A stretch of DNA of 64,000 bases from Sphingorhabdus sp. SMR4y (GTDB taxonomy: Bacteria; Pseudomonadota; Alphaproteobacteria; Sphingomonadales; Sphingomonadaceae): assembly GCF_002218195.1 (NCBI RefSeq), contig NZ_CP022336.1:682001-746000 (forward strand). The letters run 5' to 3'. Both the position numbers and the translations under genes were made by a program. Positions 7,611 to 17,061 of the stretch are shown in pieces. The notes under the pieces are model-generated. The model saw only the letters and a program-made list of their open reading frames with translations. It made no database searches and was not told the DNA's origin. Numbering within the stretch: the first letter of the stretch is position 1; every line of letters begins with the position of its first letter.

Positions 7611-9110
7611 ATGGCCGAATTGATGCGTTTCGAAAATGATGATCAGGAAGAACAGCGCCTGCCGCGCAATGTCGAGGCAGAGGCAACCTTTCTTGGCGCG
7701 CTGCTGATCGATAACCGGGTGGCCGAAGATGTGCAGACCCGGCTCCGTCCCGAGCATTTCTACGAACCGTTGCACGGACGGATTTACGAACAGGCGCTGA
7801 AACTGCTCGACAAGAATATGGTGGTCACGCCGGTTACCCTGAAGCCCTATTTCGAGTCGGACGAAGCGATGAAGGCGCTGGGTGGTCCGTCCTATCTCGC
7901 CAAATTGACCGGCGATGGTGCCGGCCTGATCGGCGCTCGAGATTTTGCCAACCAGATCTACGATCTGGCGCTGCTGCGCGAACTGGTCAGCGTTGGGCGA
8001 AGCCTGGTTGAAAGCGCGCTGGATACCAGCGAGACCGTCGATCCCAAGGAGCAGATCGAGGAAGCGGAAACCGCCCTGTATCGCGTATCCGAAGGCGAAG
8101 CGCAGGAAGGCGGCGTCCGTTCGTTTCTGCAAGCTTCGACCGAAGCGCTGAGCAATGTCGAACGGGCGTTCAACAGCGGCGGCAAGGTATCGGGGATCAC
8201 CACCGGACTCAGCGATGTCAACGCCAAGATGGGCGGTCTGCACCGAAGCGATCTGCTCATTCTGGCCGGGCGTCCCGGCATGGGCAAGACCTCGCTCGCC
8301 ACCAATATCGCGTTTAACGCGGCCAACCGTTATATGCGGGACATGGCCGACGGGATCGCGCCGGAAGATTCACTGGGAGCCAAGACCGCTTTTTTCAGTC
8401 TGGAAATGTCGGCTGACCAGCTTGCCACCAGAATTCTGTCCGAGCAGGCCGAGATCAGCTCGGAAAAACTGCGCATGGGCTCGATCAGCCGGGAAGAGAT
8501 GCACCGCCTCGCCATGGCCTCACGCGAATTGCAGGATCTGCCGCTGTTCATCGATGACACACCGGGTCTGACGATCGCCGCGCTGCGAACCCGGGCACGC
8601 CGGTTGCAGCGGCGTCAGGGTATCGGCATGATCGTGGTCGATTATCTGCAACTGCTGCAGGGCTCCGGTCGGGCCAGTGACAATCGGGTCAACGAAATTT
8701 CCGAAATCAGCCGTGGTCTGAAGACGCTGGCCAAGGAATTGCAAGTGCCGGTGATGGCCCTGTCGCAGCTGAGTCGTCAGGTGGAAAGCCGCGAGGACAA
8801 GCGTCCGCAACTTTCCGATCTGCGCGAATCCGGTTCGATCGAGCAGGACGCCGATATCGTGATGTTCATCTTCCGTGAGGAATATTATCACATGGCCGTG
8901 AAGCCGGATGTGCCCGACGCCAATTCCACACCCGAGCAGATCAAGAAATATGAGGACTGGGAGCGCGACCATGTCCAGGCGGAGGGCAAGGCAACGGTCA
9001 TCGTCGCAAAAAACCGTCAGGGTTCGACCGGCAATATCCAGTTGAGCTTCATCAGCGAATTCACGAAATTCGGTGATCTGGCCTACAGCGAGAGTCCCGA
9101 CGACTATTAG
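7611..9110 (+). CDS. dnaB: Replicative DNA helicase DnaB
   Basis: The protein of 499 residues has the N-terminal primase-interacting domain (LPRNVEAEATFLGALLIDN) and the RecA-like ATPase domain. The Walker A motif GRPGMGKTSLA, the segment MIVVDYLQLL, and the LSQLSRQVESREDKRPQLSD block are standard for hexameric DnaB, which unwinds DNA at the replication fork. The length is normal for alphaproteobacteria and no intein is present. The gene is monocistronic in appearance; the next gene, cysH, converges on it. Confidence 0.98.
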   Translation: MAELMRFENDDQEEQRLPRNVEAEATFLGALLIDNRVAEDVQTRLRPEHFYEPLHGRIYEQALKLLDKNMVVTPVTLKPYFESDEAMKALGGPSYLAKLTGDGAGLIGARDFANQIYDLALLRELVSVGRSLVESALDTSETVDPKEQIEEAETALYRVSEGEAQEGGVRSFLQASTEALSNVERAFNSGGKVSGITTGLSDVNAKMGGLHRSDLLILAGRPGMGKTSLATNIAFNAANRYMRDMADGIAPEDSLGAKTAFFSLEMSADQLATRILSEQAEISSEKLRMGSISREEMHRLAMASRELQDLPLFIDDTPGLTIAALRTRARRLQRRQGIGMIVVDYLQLLQGSGRASDNRVNEISEISRGLKTLAKELQVPVMALSQLSRQVESREDKRPQLSDLRESGSIEQDADIVMFIFREEYYHMAVKPDVPDANSTPEQIKKYEDWERDHVQAEGKATVIVAKNRQGSTGNIQLSFISEFTKFGDLAYSESPDDY

Positions 9111-9143
9111 GGACAACGGGGAGGCCCGGGGCCGACCAGTTGA

Positions 9144-9926
9144 CTAGAAGATCGGGTCGTTGACACCGTCCTTGCCATTATCGGGCAGCGGAGACACATC
9201 TTCGTGAATACCGCATTCGGACTTGTCCCATCCACGCCAGCGCCCGGCGCGGGGATCTTCGCCCGGCAGCACCTTGGACGTGCAGGGCGCGCAACCGACG
9301 GACAGATAGCCTTCCGCCTCCAGCGGGTGACGCGGCAGATCATGCTTTTCGAAATAGGCTTCCAGATCGTCCTTGATCCAGTCGCCGAGCGGATTGATCT
9401 TCAGTCGGCCGTCGTCAATTTCGAACCGCGGAATATTGTTGCGGGTCACCGACTGAAACGCCTTGCGACCGGAAATCCAGCTGTTGAGACCGGCCTTGGC
9501 GCGCGCCAGCGGCTCGACCTTGCGAATCTCGCAGCAGCCGTCCGGGTCATAGGACCAGCGCAGACCGTTCTCGTCCTTCTCCGCGAGAACTGCTGCTTCC
9601 GGCGAGACGACATTGGCGTTCTTGATACCCAGAAGCTTGATCAGCGTATCGCGATATTCCAGCGTTTCGGGAAACATTTTGAGCGTATCGACGAAGGTTA
9701 CGGGAATAGTCGGGTCGACTGCCGCAACAAGATGCAGCAGGACCGCGCTTTCGGTACCGAAAGAGGAAACCACGGCGACTTCGCCAAGCTGCCGCTCGTC
9801 AAACAGTGATTTGAGCATAGTGGTGGTGTCGACGCCTTCAAAACGCTTGTTGAGAGCATCTGCATCTGCCTGAACGAAATCCGGGCGGACATCGATGGTG
9901 TCGACTTTGCGTGCTGCTTCAGCCAT
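9144..9926 (-). CDS. cysH: Assimilatory adenylyl-sulfate (APS/PAPS) reductase
   Basis: The protein (260 residues from ATG 9926) reduces activated sulfate to sulfite. It has the PAPS-reductase fold (VSSFGTESAVLLHLV), the C-terminal catalytic cysteine (SECGIHED), and a Cys-Cys pair (DGCCEIRK) plus CAPC that together ligate a [4Fe-4S] cluster. The cluster motifs point to the APS-using type rather than the enterobacterial PAPS type. Start: a longer frame to 9977 exists, but the ATG at 9926 has a good ribosome binding site (GGAGG) and overlaps the DUF934 gene by 8 bases. It is the last gene of the sulfite/sulfate operon. Confidence 0.95.
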   Translation of the reverse strand: MAEAARKVDTIDVRPDFVQADADALNKRFEGVDTTTMLKSLFDERQLGEVAVVSSFGTESAVLLHLVAAVDPTIPVTFVDTLKMFPETLEYRDTLIKLLGIKNANVVSPEAAVLAEKDENGLRWSYDPDGCCEIRKVEPLARAKAGLNSWISGRKAFQSVTRNNIPRFEIDDGRLKINPLGDWIKDDLEAYFEKHDLPRHPLEAEGYLSVGCAPCTSKVLPGEDPRAGRWRGWDKSECGIHEDVSPLPDNGKDGVNDPIF

Positions 9927-10344
9927 GCCGGAGCCTCCAGATCGGGGTGCGTTGATCGGACGTTGCCTGATAGACATGGTCGTAGCGCTTGATCGCTTCT
10001 TCCATCAGTTCGGGATTGATCGGGGAATCCGGTGCGAAAGCGTCGAAACCGCAGCGGCGCATGTGGCTGACCTGGTCGAGAAGGACATCGCCGCTGGCCC
10101 GCAATTCGCCGGTATAGCCGGATTCGCGCAATATCTGTGCCGCCGAATAGCCGCGGCCGTCGCCAAAGGCCGGAAAATCAATCTCGACCAGCGACAGGCG
10201 GTCGAGATAGGGCAGCAACAGGCGCGCGTCCTCGCCCGCCTCTATACGAACCGCAGTGGCATTGGACTGGTCCAGAAAGGACTCAAGCGAAACCGCCGGT
10301 TCTTCATGGACTTCGTCATCTCGTAAACGGATTGCTTCAACCAT
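9919..10344 (-). CDS. DUF934 protein of the sulfate assimilation operon
   Basis: The 141-residue protein matches DUF934, a family found beside cysH and cysI in alpha- and betaproteobacteria. The region DFPAFGDGRGYSAAQILRE and the later MRRCGFDAFAP block are its hallmark. Its biochemical role is unknown; an accessory function in sulfite reductase assembly or electron supply has been suggested from context only. It overlaps cysI by 8 bases and cysH by 8 bases, so translation is probably coupled. Confidence 0.92.
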   Translation of the reverse strand: MVEAIRLRDDEVHEEPAVSLESFLDQSNATAVRIEAGEDARLLLPYLDRLSLVEIDFPAFGDGRGYSAAQILRESGYTGELRASGDVLLDQVSHMRRCGFDAFAPDSPINPELMEEAIKRYDHVYQATSDQRTPIWRLRHG

Positions 10345-11971
10345 AGATAGCCTCCTTGAACCGAGCCATGCCGACGCGGCGGTAGGTGTCGATAAAACGT
10401 TCTCCCTCCTCGCGCGCTTCGAGATAGAGATCGGTCACTGTTTCGATGGCGTCGATCACACCGTCTTCGGTGAAACCGGGGCCGGTAATCTTCGCCAGAC
10501 TGGCGTCTTCCGCGCCCGAACCGCCGAGCAGCAGCTGGTAGTTTTCCGTACCCTTCCGGTCGACACCCAGGATGCCGATATGGCCAGCATGATGGTGGCC
10601 GCAGGCGTTGATGCAGCCGGAAATTTTCAGCTTCAGTTCGCCCAGTTCCCGCTGACGGCCAAGGTCCGCGAAACGTTCGCTGATCTTCTGCGCGAGAGGA
10701 ATGGAGCGGGCGTTGGCGAGGCTGCAATAGTCGAGACCGGGGCAGGCAATGCTGTCGGTGATCAGGTCGAGATTGGCGGGCGCCAGGCCGGCTTCGTCCA
10801 GCTTCTGCCAGATCGCGTAGAGATCGCTCTTCCTGACATGGGGCAGCACGATATTCTGGCTGTGGGTCACGCGCAGTTCGTCGAAACTATATTGCTCGGC
10901 CAGATCCGCCATCAGGTCGATCTGGGCGGACGATGCGTCACCCGGGATACCGCCGCGTGGTTTCAGGCTGATCGTTGCAATCGCATAGCCGGGCTGCTTG
11001 TGCGCGGAGATATTCTGGTCGACCCAGACAGCGAAATCCGGATCGGACAGGTCGAGATCATCGCTCGCCTGCTGGTCAAAGGGCGGGTCCTGGAAAAATT
11101 CACTGATCCGCGCCAGTTCCTCGACCGGAGGATTGAGGCCCAGCTGTTTCATATGGGCGAATTCTTCCTCGACCTGACGGGTATATTCTTCCGCGCCGAG
11201 TTCGTGGACGAGGATCTTGATCCGCGCCTTGTATTTATTGTCGCGCCGGCCGTAGCGGTTGTACACGCGCAGGCAGGCTTCGGCATAGCTGATCAGTTCG
11301 TCCGCGGGGACGAAATCGCGGATTTCCAGCGCCACCATCGGGGTCCGGCCCATGCCGCCGCCGACGAAGAATTTCGCGCCCAGTTCGCCCGCTTCATTAT
11401 GTACCAGCTGGATGCCGATATCGTGCAGGCGCATTGCTGCGCGATCAGTGTCGCTGGCGATCACGGCGAACTTGAATTTCCTGGGGAGATAGGAAAATTC
11501 CGGGTGGAAGCTTGACCATTGCCGCAGGATTTCTGCCCATGGGCGGGGATCGGCGATTTCGTCTGCGGTCGCGCCGGCGAACTGGTCCGACGAGATGTTG
11601 CGGATGCAATTGCCACTGGTCTGGATCGCGTGCATTTCCACCGACGCGAGGTCGGCGAGAATGTCCGGCGCGTCTTCCAGCTTGATCCAGTTATACTGGA
11701 TATTCTGGCGGGTGGTGAAATGGCCGTAGTCGCGGTCATATTTGCGCGCGATATGGCCGAGCATGCGCATCTGCTTGCTGCTGAGCGTGCCATAGGGTAC
11801 CGCAACCCGCAGCATATAGGCGTGAAGCTGCAGATAGAGACCGTTCATCAGCCGGAGCGGCTTGAACTGGTCCTCGGTCAGATCACCAGCGAGGCGGCGC
11901 TTCACCTGATCGCGGAATTCCTCAACCCGCGTGTCGACCATTTTCTGGTCATATTGGTCATATTGATACAT
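10337..11971 (-). CDS. cysI: Assimilatory sulfite reductase hemoprotein (nitrite/sulfite reductase family)
   Basis: The 544-residue protein has the duplicated ferredoxin-like and siroheme/[4Fe-4S] domains. Four cysteines ligate the cluster: ACPGLDYC and, 40 residues on, KISGCINACGHH. The enzyme reduces sulfite to sulfide with six electrons. No CysJ flavoprotein gene lies beside it, so ferredoxin is the probable donor. The gene sits between the DUF2849 and DUF934 genes, with a one-base gap upstream. A nitrite reductase role is possible from sequence alone, but cysH and cobA in the same operon make the sulfite role much more likely. Confidence 0.93.
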   Translation of the reverse strand: MYQYDQYDQKMVDTRVEEFRDQVKRRLAGDLTEDQFKPLRLMNGLYLQLHAYMLRVAVPYGTLSSKQMRMLGHIARKYDRDYGHFTTRQNIQYNWIKLEDAPDILADLASVEMHAIQTSGNCIRNISSDQFAGATADEIADPRPWAEILRQWSSFHPEFSYLPRKFKFAVIASDTDRAAMRLHDIGIQLVHNEAGELGAKFFVGGGMGRTPMVALEIRDFVPADELISYAEACLRVYNRYGRRDNKYKARIKILVHELGAEEYTRQVEEEFAHMKQLGLNPPVEELARISEFFQDPPFDQQASDDLDLSDPDFAVWVDQNISAHKQPGYAIATISLKPRGGIPGDASSAQIDLMADLAEQYSFDELRVTHSQNIVLPHVRKSDLYAIWQKLDEAGLAPANLDLITDSIACPGLDYCSLANARSIPLAQKISERFADLGRQRELGELKLKISGCINACGHHHAGHIGILGVDRKGTENYQLLLGGSGAEDASLAKITGPGFTEDGVIDAIETVTDLYLEAREEGERFIDTYRRVGMARFKEAIYG

Positions 11972-11972
11972 G

Positions 11973-12269
11973 TCAGATCACCCATTGGCCGGCATCGGGA
12001 TCGGCCGGTTTTAATGTCAGGTCGGGACGAACCGTCGGTCCGAGTGCGCGGACGCGGTCCTTGATATGGCCCGGGCGGGGGCCGTCATCGGTCTGTTCGG
12101 CTTCGATAATATAGGGCGAGTTCACCCGGCGCGCGGCTTCCTCGCGCTGCAGAATCGCTTCACCCTGATCGCCGACATCGGCGGCATCCTTGACAAAGCG
12201 GGACCAGTCGAGGCCGGTCCACCAGATAACGTCACCGGTTTTGAGATCATTTCCGGTCAAGATTTTCAT
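11973..12269 (-). CDS. DUF2849 protein
   Basis: The small protein (98 residues) contains the DUF2849 motif GDVIWWTGLDWSRFVKDA near the N-terminus. The family is nearly always encoded between cobA/cysG and cysI in alphaproteobacteria. The function is unknown, and the position suggests a part in sulfite reductase maturation or siroheme delivery. The gene overlaps cobA by four bases and precedes cysI by one base. Confidence 0.9.
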   Translation of the reverse strand: MKILTGNDLKTGDVIWWTGLDWSRFVKDAADVGDQGEAILQREEAARRVNSPYIIEAEQTDDGPRPGHIKDRVRALGPTVRPDLTLKPADPDAGQWVI

Positions 12270-13057
12270 GCGACCACTCCCGCCATTGTTGCAAATTCTC
12301 GAAATTTATCGTCGGCATCGCCGTAGCGGGCGACTTCGCCGACCACGAGCAGCGCCGGACTTTTGACAGCTTCCCGGCGAACCATGTCGCCAAGGTCGGT
12401 CAAAAGTGTGCGAAGCGCGCGGAAATCGGAACGTGTGCCATTTTCCAGCACCGCCACCGGCAGGTCGGGAGCCGCGCCGTCGGCGATCAGTTTCTCGACG
12501 ATCGCTTCCGCATTGGCAACGCCCATATAGATGACCAAAGTGCGGCCCTTGCCGGCCAGTCCGGACCAGTTCTGGTCTGACAGACCCTTGCACTGGCCCG
12601 CAACGAAGCTGACCGCGCTGGAGGCGTCTCGATGAGTGAGGGGCATGCGTGCCTGGGCAGCGCAGCCGAGCGCGGCGCTGATGCCGGGAACGACTTCCAC
12701 GGCAACACCGGCAGCGATGCAATCATCGGCCTCTTCGCCGCCGCGTCCGAAAATGAATGGATCGCCGCCCTTGAGCCGCACGACAAGATGGCCTTTGCCT
12801 GCTTCTTCGATCAGAATATTGTTAATCTGGTCCTGCGCGACGCTATGCAGCGAGCGTTTCTTCGCAACCGAGATATATCGTGCAGTCCGCGATGCCAGAT
12901 CCAGAATATCGCGGCTGACCAGCCCGTCGTGAACGATCACATCGGCGCGTTCCAGCAGCCTTGCCGCCTTCAGGGTCAGGAGATCCGGGTCACCCGGGCC
13001 GGCACCAACCAGATAGACCTTGCCTGCAGCAGCCGTCTTGCTTCTTTTCTTTTCCAT
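12266..13057 (-). CDS. cobA: Uroporphyrinogen-III C-methyltransferase (siroheme synthesis)
   Basis: The 263-residue enzyme methylates uroporphyrinogen III at C2 and C7 using S-adenosylmethionine, giving precorrin-2 for siroheme. The SUMT signature VGAGPGDPDLLTLKAARLL lies at the N-terminus, and the LKGGDPFIFGRGGEE block is conserved. The protein is the stand-alone methylase, not the CysG fusion, so the dehydrogenase/chelatase step must be encoded elsewhere. As first gene of the operon it supplies the cofactor for the sulfite reductase. Confidence 0.95.
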   Translation of the reverse strand: MEKKRSKTAAAGKVYLVGAGPGDPDLLTLKAARLLERADVIVHDGLVSRDILDLASRTARYISVAKKRSLHSVAQDQINNILIEEAGKGHLVVRLKGGDPFIFGRGGEEADDCIAAGVAVEVVPGISAALGCAAQARMPLTHRDASSAVSFVAGQCKGLSDQNWSGLAGKGRTLVIYMGVANAEAIVEKLIADGAAPDLPVAVLENGTRSDFRALRTLLTDLGDMVRREAVKSPALLVVGEVARYGDADDKFREFATMAGVVA

Positions 13058-13141
13058 GAATCCGATATGCGCGCATCGCGCAATATGTTCAAAACAGAAG
13101 TTTTTGGGGCCACCTAAGCTCAGCTATGGGGCGGCAGACGA

Positions 13142-14569
13142 TCATTCCTCCTCGCCGTGATTATCGTCCTTCAGGCCGATACCGATTCTGGCTCTGGCTT
13201 GCTCTGCTTCCATTGATACAACCGGATAGGCGCAATAATCGGCGGCATAATAGGCACTGGGCCGGTGATTGCCGGACAGGCCGATCCCGCCAAAGGGCGC
13301 TTCGGACGATGCACCGACGGTCATCTTGTTCCAGTTGACGATGCCGGCGCGGCTGCTCGACCAGAACTGGTCATAATGTTGCGCGGTGCCGCCGACGAGC
13401 GCGGCGGACAGGCCATAGCGGGTGTTATTCGCCTCGGCGATGGCTTCTTCAAAGTCGGCAACCCGAACGACCTGCAGGATCGGGCCGAACAATTCGATGT
13501 CCGGCCGTTCCTCTAGTTCCGTCACGTCGATAATGCCCGGCGTCAGAAACGGAAGATCCGCGACGGGCCTGGCCATATGCTTGATCGGCTTGCCACCATG
13601 GCTCATCAGGGCAAGAAAGCTTTCGGTCAGACCGTCTGCGGTTTCATTGTCAATCACCGGTCCCATGAACGGAGCGGGCGAGGCAAAAGGCTGGTCGATG
13701 ATCAGCCGATCGGTGATCCGCTTCACCTCCTTGATGATCCGGTCGTAAATGGCGTCCTTGACGATCAACCGGCTGGCCGCCGAGCAGCGTTGACCGGCGC
13801 TCAGAAAGGCCGACTGGACGATCAGGACTGCGGCGCTATGGACGTCGCTCGTGTCCCAGGCGATGATCGGATTATTGCCACCCATTTCCAGTGCCAATAT
13901 TTTGTCCGGACGGGAGGCAAACTGGCGGTTGAGCGCGATCCCGGTGTGGGCCGAGCCGGTGAACAGGACGCCGTCGAGCCCGTCATTGGCGGTCAGTTGC
14001 TTGCCGGTGTCAGGTCCGCCATGCAATATGTTGACGACACCGGCGGGCATGCCCGCCTTTTCGAATGCGTCCATCAGATACTGCCCAACCGCGGGGGTCT
14101 TCTCCGACGGCTTGAAGACAATTGTATTGCCGGCAATCAGCGCCGGAACGATATGACCGTTCGGCAGATGGGCCGGAAAGTTATAGGGACCGAGCACGGC
14201 GAGAACGCCATGCGGCTTGTGCCGGAGGGCAGCACGCATATCGGGCTGGCTCGGTAACTGGCGCTGCGGGGTGCGGTCGGCAAAAGCGCGGACCGAAATA
14301 TCGACCTTGTTGACGACGGATTCGACCTCGGTCCGCGCTTCCCACAACGGTTTGCCGGTTTCGCGAGAGACCAGCTCTGCCAGTTCGTCGCTGCCGGTGC
14401 GGATCCGATTGGCGTAGCGTCGTACAGCCTCGATTCTTTTGACCAGCGCAGTCGCGGCCCAGCCGGGCCATGCTGCGCGCGCGCTGGCCACTGCAGCATC
14501 GGCGTCCCCGCTGGTGCCGGTCCAGAGAGTTGCTCCGGTTGCTGGTTCGATCGATATCAGGTCGCTCAA
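13142..14569 (-). CDS. astD: Succinylglutamate-semialdehyde dehydrogenase
   Basis: The 475-residue protein is an aldehyde dehydrogenase with catalytic cysteine in SAGQRCSAASRLIV and the glutamate region ALEMGGNNPIIAW. That GGNNP variant and the segment KPHGVLAVLGPYNFPAHLPN are typical of AstD, the fourth step of arginine succinyltransferase catabolism. The other ast genes are not in the window, so the assignment as AstD rests on sequence alone. It is followed by cobA after 84 bases on the same strand, without an obvious functional link. Confidence 0.88.
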   Translation of the reverse strand: MSDLISIEPATGATLWTGTSGDADAAVASARAAWPGWAATALVKRIEAVRRYANRIRTGSDELAELVSRETGKPLWEARTEVESVVNKVDISVRAFADRTPQRQLPSQPDMRAALRHKPHGVLAVLGPYNFPAHLPNGHIVPALIAGNTIVFKPSEKTPAVGQYLMDAFEKAGMPAGVVNILHGGPDTGKQLTANDGLDGVLFTGSAHTGIALNRQFASRPDKILALEMGGNNPIIAWDTSDVHSAAVLIVQSAFLSAGQRCSAASRLIVKDAIYDRIIKEVKRITDRLIIDQPFASPAPFMGPVIDNETADGLTESFLALMSHGGKPIKHMARPVADLPFLTPGIIDVTELEERPDIELFGPILQVVRVADFEEAIAEANNTRYGLSAALVGGTAQHYDQFWSSSRAGIVNWNKMTVGASSEAPFGGIGLSGNHRPSAYYAADYCAYPVVSMEAEQARARIGIGLKDDNHGEEE

Positions 14570-14705
14570 ATTGGCCTCTATGTTCTACGCTTGGGTTGCT
14601 CGATGCTTCATATATGGTCCTCTCCGGTGATAAACCATAGGACATAATGGCTTAGCGTCGCGGTGATGAATTTTTCCCGAACATGTGGTGGTTTCGTCAG
14701 ATATG

Positions 14706-16106
14706 TCAGCCTGTGCGCAAAGCAGCGCCCATCTCGCGGATATCATTGACCTTTTTCGACAGCGGCGACCAGTTGTCATCGCTTGCGATTGCGTCCCAGA
14801 TCGATTCAACCTCCTCGATATGCATCGAACAGGGCGCAGCATTCCGCCAATAGTCGCTGACCGGCTGGCGTATGCGCGTGCGATCGGCGATCAGGGCGCG
14901 AAACTCGGAGAATTCCGGAGAATCGTCATCCGGCCGGACAAGATTTTCGCATTTGCCCCAGTCAAAGAAGAACCGGTCGATCTGGACCGTTTTTTGCGCC
15001 AGACCCTTCTCAGCCGCTACCACGAGATCCCGGTCTGGCTCGAAGCCCTCGGACATGACGCCCAGCCGCCAGCAGAAATGCTCGGTGAAAGCGGTGCCAT
15101 AGGCTTTCGGGAAGCTTTCCAGCGTCGCCACCAGCGGATCGCTATCCGCGATCAGCCGCAGCGCACTGGCGAATTGCGCCAGATTCCAGTGCAGCGCTTC
15201 GGGTTGCCGCCCGAAACAATAGAGACCTTCATGGTCGAAATAGGCGGCGGTAAAACCCGGCTCCCAAAAGGGAGTGAAGCGCCACGGGCCATAGTCAAAG
15301 CTTTCGCCGGTGATATTGATATTATCGGTGTTGAGCACGCCGTGGACGAAACCGGCAGTCATATAGGCAGCGGTGAGTCTTGCGACTTCCCCGGTGGTTC
15401 GGGCGAACAATTCCGTTGCCGGGTCGGCGGTCCGGGATCCGCCATAATAATTTTCCAGACAATAATCGACCAACTGCCGCATCAATGGTTCATTTTGTTC
15501 ATAGGCAATGCGCTGGAACGCGCCAATCCGGATATGGCTGTGGCTCAGCCGGGTCATCACCGCCGAACGGGTGGGCGAAGGCTCATCGCCGCGCATCAGC
15601 TTTTCACCGGTTTCCACCACCGAAAATGTCTTAGACGTGTTGACACCTAGTGCCTCGAGCATTTCGGTGGCAAGAATTTCGCGCACCGCGCCTTTCAGCG
15701 TCAGCCGGCCGTCGCCGGTCCGGCTCCACGGTGTCGTGCCCGAGCCCTTGGTGCCGAGATCCATCAGCCTGGCTTCATGATCGCGCAATTGTGCGAACAG
15801 AAAGCCCCGGCCATCGCCGATATCGGGATTGTAGTGGCGGAACTGGTGGCCATGATAGCGCAGCGCGAGCGGCGGATCGAGATTGTCCGGCAGTGGCTGG
15901 AACTTGCCGAAATGGGCGATCCACTGCTGCTCATCCAGCCTGTCCAGCCCCACGCTCTTGTCCCATCGGTCATTTCTGAACCGCAATATATGGTCGGGGA
16001 ATTCGGCGGCAGCCACCGGATCGCCGATCTTTTCTCCCAGTCGGGTGATCTGGACATCGGCCTGATAGTCGGTCCTGCCGGGTTCTGCTTGCGGTTTATA
16101 TGGCAT
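14706..16106 (-). CDS. selO: Protein adenylyltransferase SelO (YdiU family)
   Basis: The 466-residue product belongs to the pseudokinase-fold SelO family, which AMPylates proteins and is linked to oxidative stress. Characteristic blocks are RYHGHQFRHYNPDIGDGRG, GTKGSGTTPWSRTGDGR and HGVLNTDNINITGE. The frame runs 104 residues further upstream, but that part lies antisense to the hydrolase gene and lacks family similarity; the ATG at 16106 gives the usual N-terminus. Selenocysteine is not used visibly. Promoters for selO and the divergent hydrolase share about 60 bases. Confidence 0.93.
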   Translation of the reverse strand: MPYKPQAEPGRTDYQADVQITRLGEKIGDPVAAAEFPDHILRFRNDRWDKSVGLDRLDEQQWIAHFGKFQPLPDNLDPPLALRYHGHQFRHYNPDIGDGRGFLFAQLRDHEARLMDLGTKGSGTTPWSRTGDGRLTLKGAVREILATEMLEALGVNTSKTFSVVETGEKLMRGDEPSPTRSAVMTRLSHSHIRIGAFQRIAYEQNEPLMRQLVDYCLENYYGGSRTADPATELFARTTGEVARLTAAYMTAGFVHGVLNTDNINITGESFDYGPWRFTPFWEPGFTAAYFDHEGLYCFGRQPEALHWNLAQFASALRLIADSDPLVATLESFPKAYGTAFTEHFCWRLGVMSEGFEPDRDLVVAAEKGLAQKTVQIDRFFFDWGKCENLVRPDDDSPEFSEFRALIADRTRIRQPVSDYWRNAAPCSMHIEEVESIWDAIASDDNWSPLSKKVNDIREMGAALRTG

Positions 16107-16166
16107 TTGCCCACAGTGGCGGCTAATCGGTTGCGCAGCAAGTGGCAAGACGGGACAAAGGACAGG

Positions 16167-17030
16167 ATGAGCGAAGAAAACTCCTATCAGGATATCTACT
16201 GGGGATCCGATGACGGGCTGAAATTGCATGCCCGCGACTATCCCTCGGACAGCGGCAGGACTCCGGTTATCTGTATCCCGGGACTGACCCGCAATGCGCG
16301 CGACTTCGAACATCTCGGAGCGGCTTTTCATGGCGGGCGCCGGATCATCATGGTCGATCTGCGCGGTCGTGGTCTGAGCGAATATGCCAAGGACAGCAGC
16401 ACTTATAATCCGAAACAATATGTCTCTGATATCATCATGCTGATGGATGAATTGGACATTCCCAAAGCGATATTTTTCGGCACTTCGCTGGGGGGCATCA
16501 TCACGATGCTCATGGCGAGATTATATCCGGCGCGGGTCGCCGGCGCGCTGTTGAATGATATTGGCCCCGAACTCGACCAGAAAGGGCTCGACCGGATTGC
16601 CGACCATGTCGGGCAGGGGAGAAGCTTTGATACCTGGGCCCATGCCGGCCGAGACATGGCGGAGAACAGCAGTGATATCTTCCCCGATTTCACGCTGAAA
16701 GACTGGATCGCCTTTGCCAAGAAAGTGTACCGGATGAACAGCTCCGGCCGAATCAAGCTGGACTATGACATGAAGATTGCGGAGCCCTTTGACGGCAAGG
16801 GCGGCGGCAGCGGCGCCCTGTGGAATGCGCTGGAGCATATGGAGGATATTCCGACCCTCATTTTGCGCGGGGAATTGTCCGATCTGTTCAGCGAGACGGT
16901 CGCCCGCAAAATGCTGGGCAAGCTAAAGCAGGCCGATCTCGTCACGATACCGCGCGTAGGCCATTGTCCAACGCTCGAGGAGCCGGCCTCGCTTGACGCG
17001 ATCAATCAATTGCTCCACCGCGTCGACTGA
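16167..17030 (+). CDS. Alpha/beta hydrolase
   Basis: This 287-residue protein has the alpha/beta-hydrolase fold with nucleophile elbow GTSLGG, an oxyanion segment CIPGLTRNARDF near residue 35, and a C-terminal GHCPTLEEP histidine. The frame continues upstream against selO, but the first Met with a plausible ribosome binding site is at 16167. Substrate cannot be told: relatives include esterases, lactonases and ring-cleavage product hydrolases. The following glycosyltransferase starts 31 bases downstream on the same strand. Confidence 0.88.
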   Translation: MSEENSYQDIYWGSDDGLKLHARDYPSDSGRTPVICIPGLTRNARDFEHLGAAFHGGRRIIMVDLRGRGLSEYAKDSSTYNPKQYVSDIIMLMDELDIPKAIFFGTSLGGIITMLMARLYPARVAGALLNDIGPELDQKGLDRIADHVGQGRSFDTWAHAGRDMAENSSDIFPDFTLKDWIAFAKKVYRMNSSGRIKLDYDMKIAEPFDGKGGGSGALWNALEHMEDIPTLILRGELSDLFSETVARKMLGKLKQADLVTIPRVGHCPTLEEPASLDAINQLLHRVD

Positions 17031-17061
17031 CCAATTCCAGACAGCCGAGCAGCAACACCGC

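Noticed and set aside
10256-11515. 419-codon plus-strand frame antisense to cysI
   Set aside because: Composition is that of a shadow frame, and cysI is unambiguous on the other strand.
13058-13141. Riboswitch ahead of cobA
   Set aside because: The gap of 84 bases shows no recognisable aptamer and ends near the astD stop.
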